From: HGM12669 sp048527645
Lineage (GTDB): Bacteria > Bacillota > Clostridia > Oscillospirales > CAG-272
Direction: 5' to 3'
Assembly (NCBI GenBank): GCA_048527645.1
Contig: DBGFNI010000125.1
Location: 1 to 7,772 of the forward strand
DNA length: 7,772 nt
Every line of letters begins with the position of its first letter. The stretch's first letter is position 1. The translations under genes and the position numbers were made by a program. Shown here piece after piece: positions 6,081-7,772 of the stretch. The notes beneath the pieces were generated by a model. That model saw only the letters and a list, made by a program, of their open reading frames with translations. It was not told where the DNA came from and searched no databases.

Positions 6081-7423
6081 GCGGGGGTGTGCGGAAAATG
6101 CGTCAACGCGGCGCGCAGCGCGTCCGCCCGGTTTTCTGCTTTGTTTTCGATCACCAATTGCAGAAGATAGTCCAGTGCTTTGCCGATTTGTGCGCCCCGA
6201 TAGCCCAATGCGGCAACGTCGGAGCCGCGCAGCGCGAGATCCTTTCGAGTGAAGCATTGCCGCTCTGCGCTGATCTGATCGGCAAGCTGTTCCAGCCGTT
6301 CCAGCGTATTCAAACGAATGGAGAGATGGGGGGACTGCCCGGCGGCGTCGGCGCGCTGCAGGGCGAGAACCTGACGGAACGTATCCTCTCCCCAGCGGCT
6401 CATCCTCTTTTTCACCGCGGTGAGATCGGTTGCGGTCGGGGTATCGTGATAACGAATCAGGGTGCTGACCGTTTTTGCGGTTTGCGCATCCGCACGCAGA
6501 TCGCGCAGCGTCTGCTGGGCATATGCGGTGCTGTATGCGGCGTGGGAATAAAAATGACCGACGCCGTTTTCATCCAACGAGAATGTAGACGCCTTTCCGC
6601 AATCGTGCAGCAGCGCCGCCCAGCGCAGGGATGGGGTGGGGGCAATTGCGTCAACCGCGTGCGCTGTGTGCGTCAGCACATCATAAACATGATGCGGATT
6701 GTGCTGCTGCAGGCCGGCAAGCGGCAGCAGGCAGGGAATGCGCACGGAGAGGGTGGCCGGATAGTCGCAGAGGATTCTGCCGGCGTGCTTGCCGCACAGC
6801 AGGCGCGTCATTTCCGCATAGACGCGTTCGGCGGAGATATATGACAGCAGATGCGCATCCTGACAGAGTGCCAGCGCGGTTTGCCGCTCGATCGAAAAGC
6901 CGAGAACCGCAGCGAAGCGCAGGGTACGGAGAATCCGCAGGGCGTCCTCAGTAAAGCGGGTATGCGGATCGCCGACGCAGCGCAGCCTTTTTTGCAGCAG
7001 ATCCTGCCTGCCGCCGAAGGGATCAACGACGCCGGCTTCCGGGTGGTATGCCATGGCATTGACGGTGAGATCGCGCCGGGCGAGATCCTGTTCGAGGGAG
7101 TCGGAAAAACGGATTTGCGCCGGGCGGCGGTGATCGGTGTAAGCACCGTCGCGGCGAAACGTTGTGATCTCATAAGGAATATTGTGCACAAGCACCGTGA
7201 GGGTGCCGTGGCGGATGCCGGTTTCCAAGACGGGAAAACGGGAAAACACCTCTTTGATCTGCTGCGGGTGTGCATTTGTGGTGATGTCCCAGTCATGCGG
7301 CGTTTTACCCATGAGCATATCCCGCACGCACCCGCCGACCGCATATGCCGCAAAGCCTGCGCGGTTGAGCGCTGCGAGAATTTCCTGCGCGCCAGGATCA
7401 AGCGAAAACGGCTCTGCCGTCAT
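6077..7423 (-). CDS. cca: CCA tRNA nucleotidyltransferase (448 aa)
   Basis: Adds or repairs the 3'-terminal CCA of tRNAs from CTP and ATP in the cytoplasm without a template. It is a class II nucleotidyltransferase of the polyA-polymerase superfamily. Visible motifs: AVGGCVRDMLMG at 28-39, the DWD metal-binding pair at 44-46 with a third acid at Glu85 (YEITTFRRDG), RRDLTVNAMAY at 116-126, DPFGG at 134-138 and RFTEDALRILRTLRFAA at 156-172. The C-terminal part carries an HD-type domain (HHVYDVLTHT at 244-253, LLHDCGK at 271-277), as in many Firmicute CCA enzymes, where it may give phosphatase or phosphodiesterase activity. Start ATG 7423-7421 follows a strong ribosome site. Length is normal and all key residues are present. 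It lies downstream of the gene at 7505 on the same strand, beyond a terminator. Its 3' end overlaps the convergent terL stop, which is odd for a housekeeping gene. Confidence 0.96.
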   Translation of the reverse strand: MTAEPFSLDPGAQEILAALNRAGFAAYAVGGCVRDMLMGKTPHDWDITTNAHPQQIKEVFSRFPVLETGIRHGTLTVLVHNIPYEITTFRRDGAYTDHRRPAQIRFSDSLEQDLARRDLTVNAMAYHPEAGVVDPFGGRQDLLQKRLRCVGDPHTRFTEDALRILRTLRFAAVLGFSIERQTALALCQDAHLLSYISAERVYAEMTRLLCGKHAGRILCDYPATLSVRIPCLLPLAGLQQHNPHHVYDVLTHTAHAVDAIAPTPSLRWAALLHDCGKASTFSLDENGVGHFYSHAAYSTAYAQQTLRDLRADAQTAKTVSTLIRYHDTPTATDLTAVKKRMSRWGEDTFRQVLALQRADAAGQSPHLSIRLNTLERLEQLADQISAERQCFTRKDLALRGSDVAALGYRGAQIGKALDYLLQLVIENKAENRADALRAALTHFPHTPA

Positions 7424-7430
7424 TGGGACA

Positions 7431-7438
7431 CCTCCTTT
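7431..7438 (-). promoter_or_regulatory. Ribosome binding site AAAGGAGG of cca
   Basis: On the minus strand AAAGGAGG stands 7 bases before ATG 7423, close to the ideal Shine-Dalgarno sequence. It fixes the cca start and implies efficient initiation. I found no clear promoter between this site and the terminator just upstream, so cca may depend on readthrough. Confidence 0.85.
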
Positions 7439-7455
7439 CCGATGCGTAAAACACG

Positions 7456-7499
7456 AAAAAACAGGCCGGTGACGCGGTGTTTACCGGTCCCGGCTTGTT
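7456..7499 (-). terminator. Intrinsic terminator of the small gene at 7505
   Basis: Read on the minus strand, AACAAGCCGG-GAC-CGGT (7499-7483) pairs with ACCGCGTCACCGGCCTGTT (7478-7460) around an AAAC loop, with small bulges and one mismatch. It is followed by a run of six T (7461-7456). It begins a few bases after the stop codon of the 7505 gene and lies ahead of cca. Confidence 0.8.
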
Positions 7500-7504
7500 T
7501 GCTT

Positions 7505-7772
7505 TTACATACTCAGTTCTTTTTTCAACCAGACCATACCGACGTCGAGCGCCTCATACAAGCCTTTTTTCTGCGCTTGCTTGAGTACGTTGGAGGGGTC
7601 GGCGGTGGAAACCAGCTGCATCAGAATATCATCGGGAATCTGCTCGCCGGCAACCTCTTTTGTGGTGAGAACGATCAGAAACAGCACGGCCTTGTCATTC
7701 ATGTCGCCGTAGCAGTATGCGTTGTTTTCGCGTACCAGAGGCTTGCCCTGATACATGCAGTATTCGCCTTTC
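7505..7772 (-). CDS. Small conserved-looking protein of unknown function, 5' end uncertain
   Basis: I do not recognise a named family. From ATG 7756 the product is 83 residues (MYQGKPLVRENNAYCYGDMN...). The frame stays open to the window edge and reads KGEYC before that Met, so the true start may lie outside the window. A possible weak ribosome site (AAAGG, 10 bases before ATG 7756) keeps the internal start possible. The protein is soluble-looking and mixed alpha/beta: a Tyr/Cys-containing start with GKPLVR, a DKAVLFLIVLTTK strand, an IPDDILMQLVSTADPS helix-loop, and a C-terminal YEALDVGMVWLKKEL helix. There are no membrane segments or signal peptide. I have a memory of similar small proteins in Clostridia, without known function. 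It is followed by a terminator and then cca on the same strand. Confidence 0.7.
   Translation of the reverse strand, partial: KGEYCMYQGKPLVRENNAYCYGDMNDKAVLFLIVLTTKEVAGEQIPDDILMQLVSTADPSNVLKQAQKKGLYEALDVGMVWLKKELSM

Noticed and set aside
5136..6257. Long minus-strand ORF (373 aa) opposite terL
   Set aside because: It is antisense to a well-supported TerL and runs into cca. The product is rich in Arg, Pro and His with no family features, typical of a GC-rich shadow frame.
6089..6844. Plus-strand ORF (251 aa) opposite cca
   Set aside because: It mirrors the cca coding frame, has no ribosome site, and the product is low-complexity Gly/Arg/Gln-rich.

Overview
The window looks like chromosomal DNA from a mid-GC member of the Clostridia, probably an uncultivated gut Oscillospirales-type lineage. 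The signs are strong AGGAGG-type ribosome sites, a lipobox lipoprotein, a surface protein with InlB-type beta-repeats and three SLH motifs, and a bacterial CCA-adding enzyme of usual Firmicute layout. The lineage is inferred from gene style only. I see no rRNA, tRNA, CRISPR array or insertion sequence.

The left part (1-4440) is an accessory, surface-protein region. A lipoprotein gene (40-927) ends in its own terminator. Next comes a large cell-surface reading frame (963-3623): an N-terminal Cys/His peptidase-like domain, about seven divergent InlB-type repeats and three C-terminal SLH motifs, closed by a strong terminator. This frame is broken by one in-frame TGA (1053-1055) inside the N-terminal domain, which continues in the same frame on both sides. 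The segment of about 570 bases around it is much more AT-rich than the rest of the gene, and no signal peptide is encoded. The product is therefore a decaying or chimeric surface protein, or a recoded one. Downstream, 3882-4075 is a frameshifted second copy of the start of the lipoprotein gene, so the SLH gene is flanked by a direct repeat 3.84 kb apart.

The middle (4441-6080) holds a phage packaging pair. A short terminase small subunit without the usual N-terminal DNA-binding region overlaps by ATGA a complete PBSX-type terminase large subunit. No other phage gene is visible on either side. The TerL stop codon shares the palindrome TTAA with the stop of the convergent cca gene, so the terminase pair appears to be a stranded remnant abutting a housekeeping locus.

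The right part (6077-7772, minus strand) carries cca (tRNA nucleotidyltransferase). Upstream of it lies a small conserved-looking protein of unknown function whose 5' end may run off the window, and the two genes are separated by an intrinsic terminator. These are probably core genes unrelated to the accessory block.
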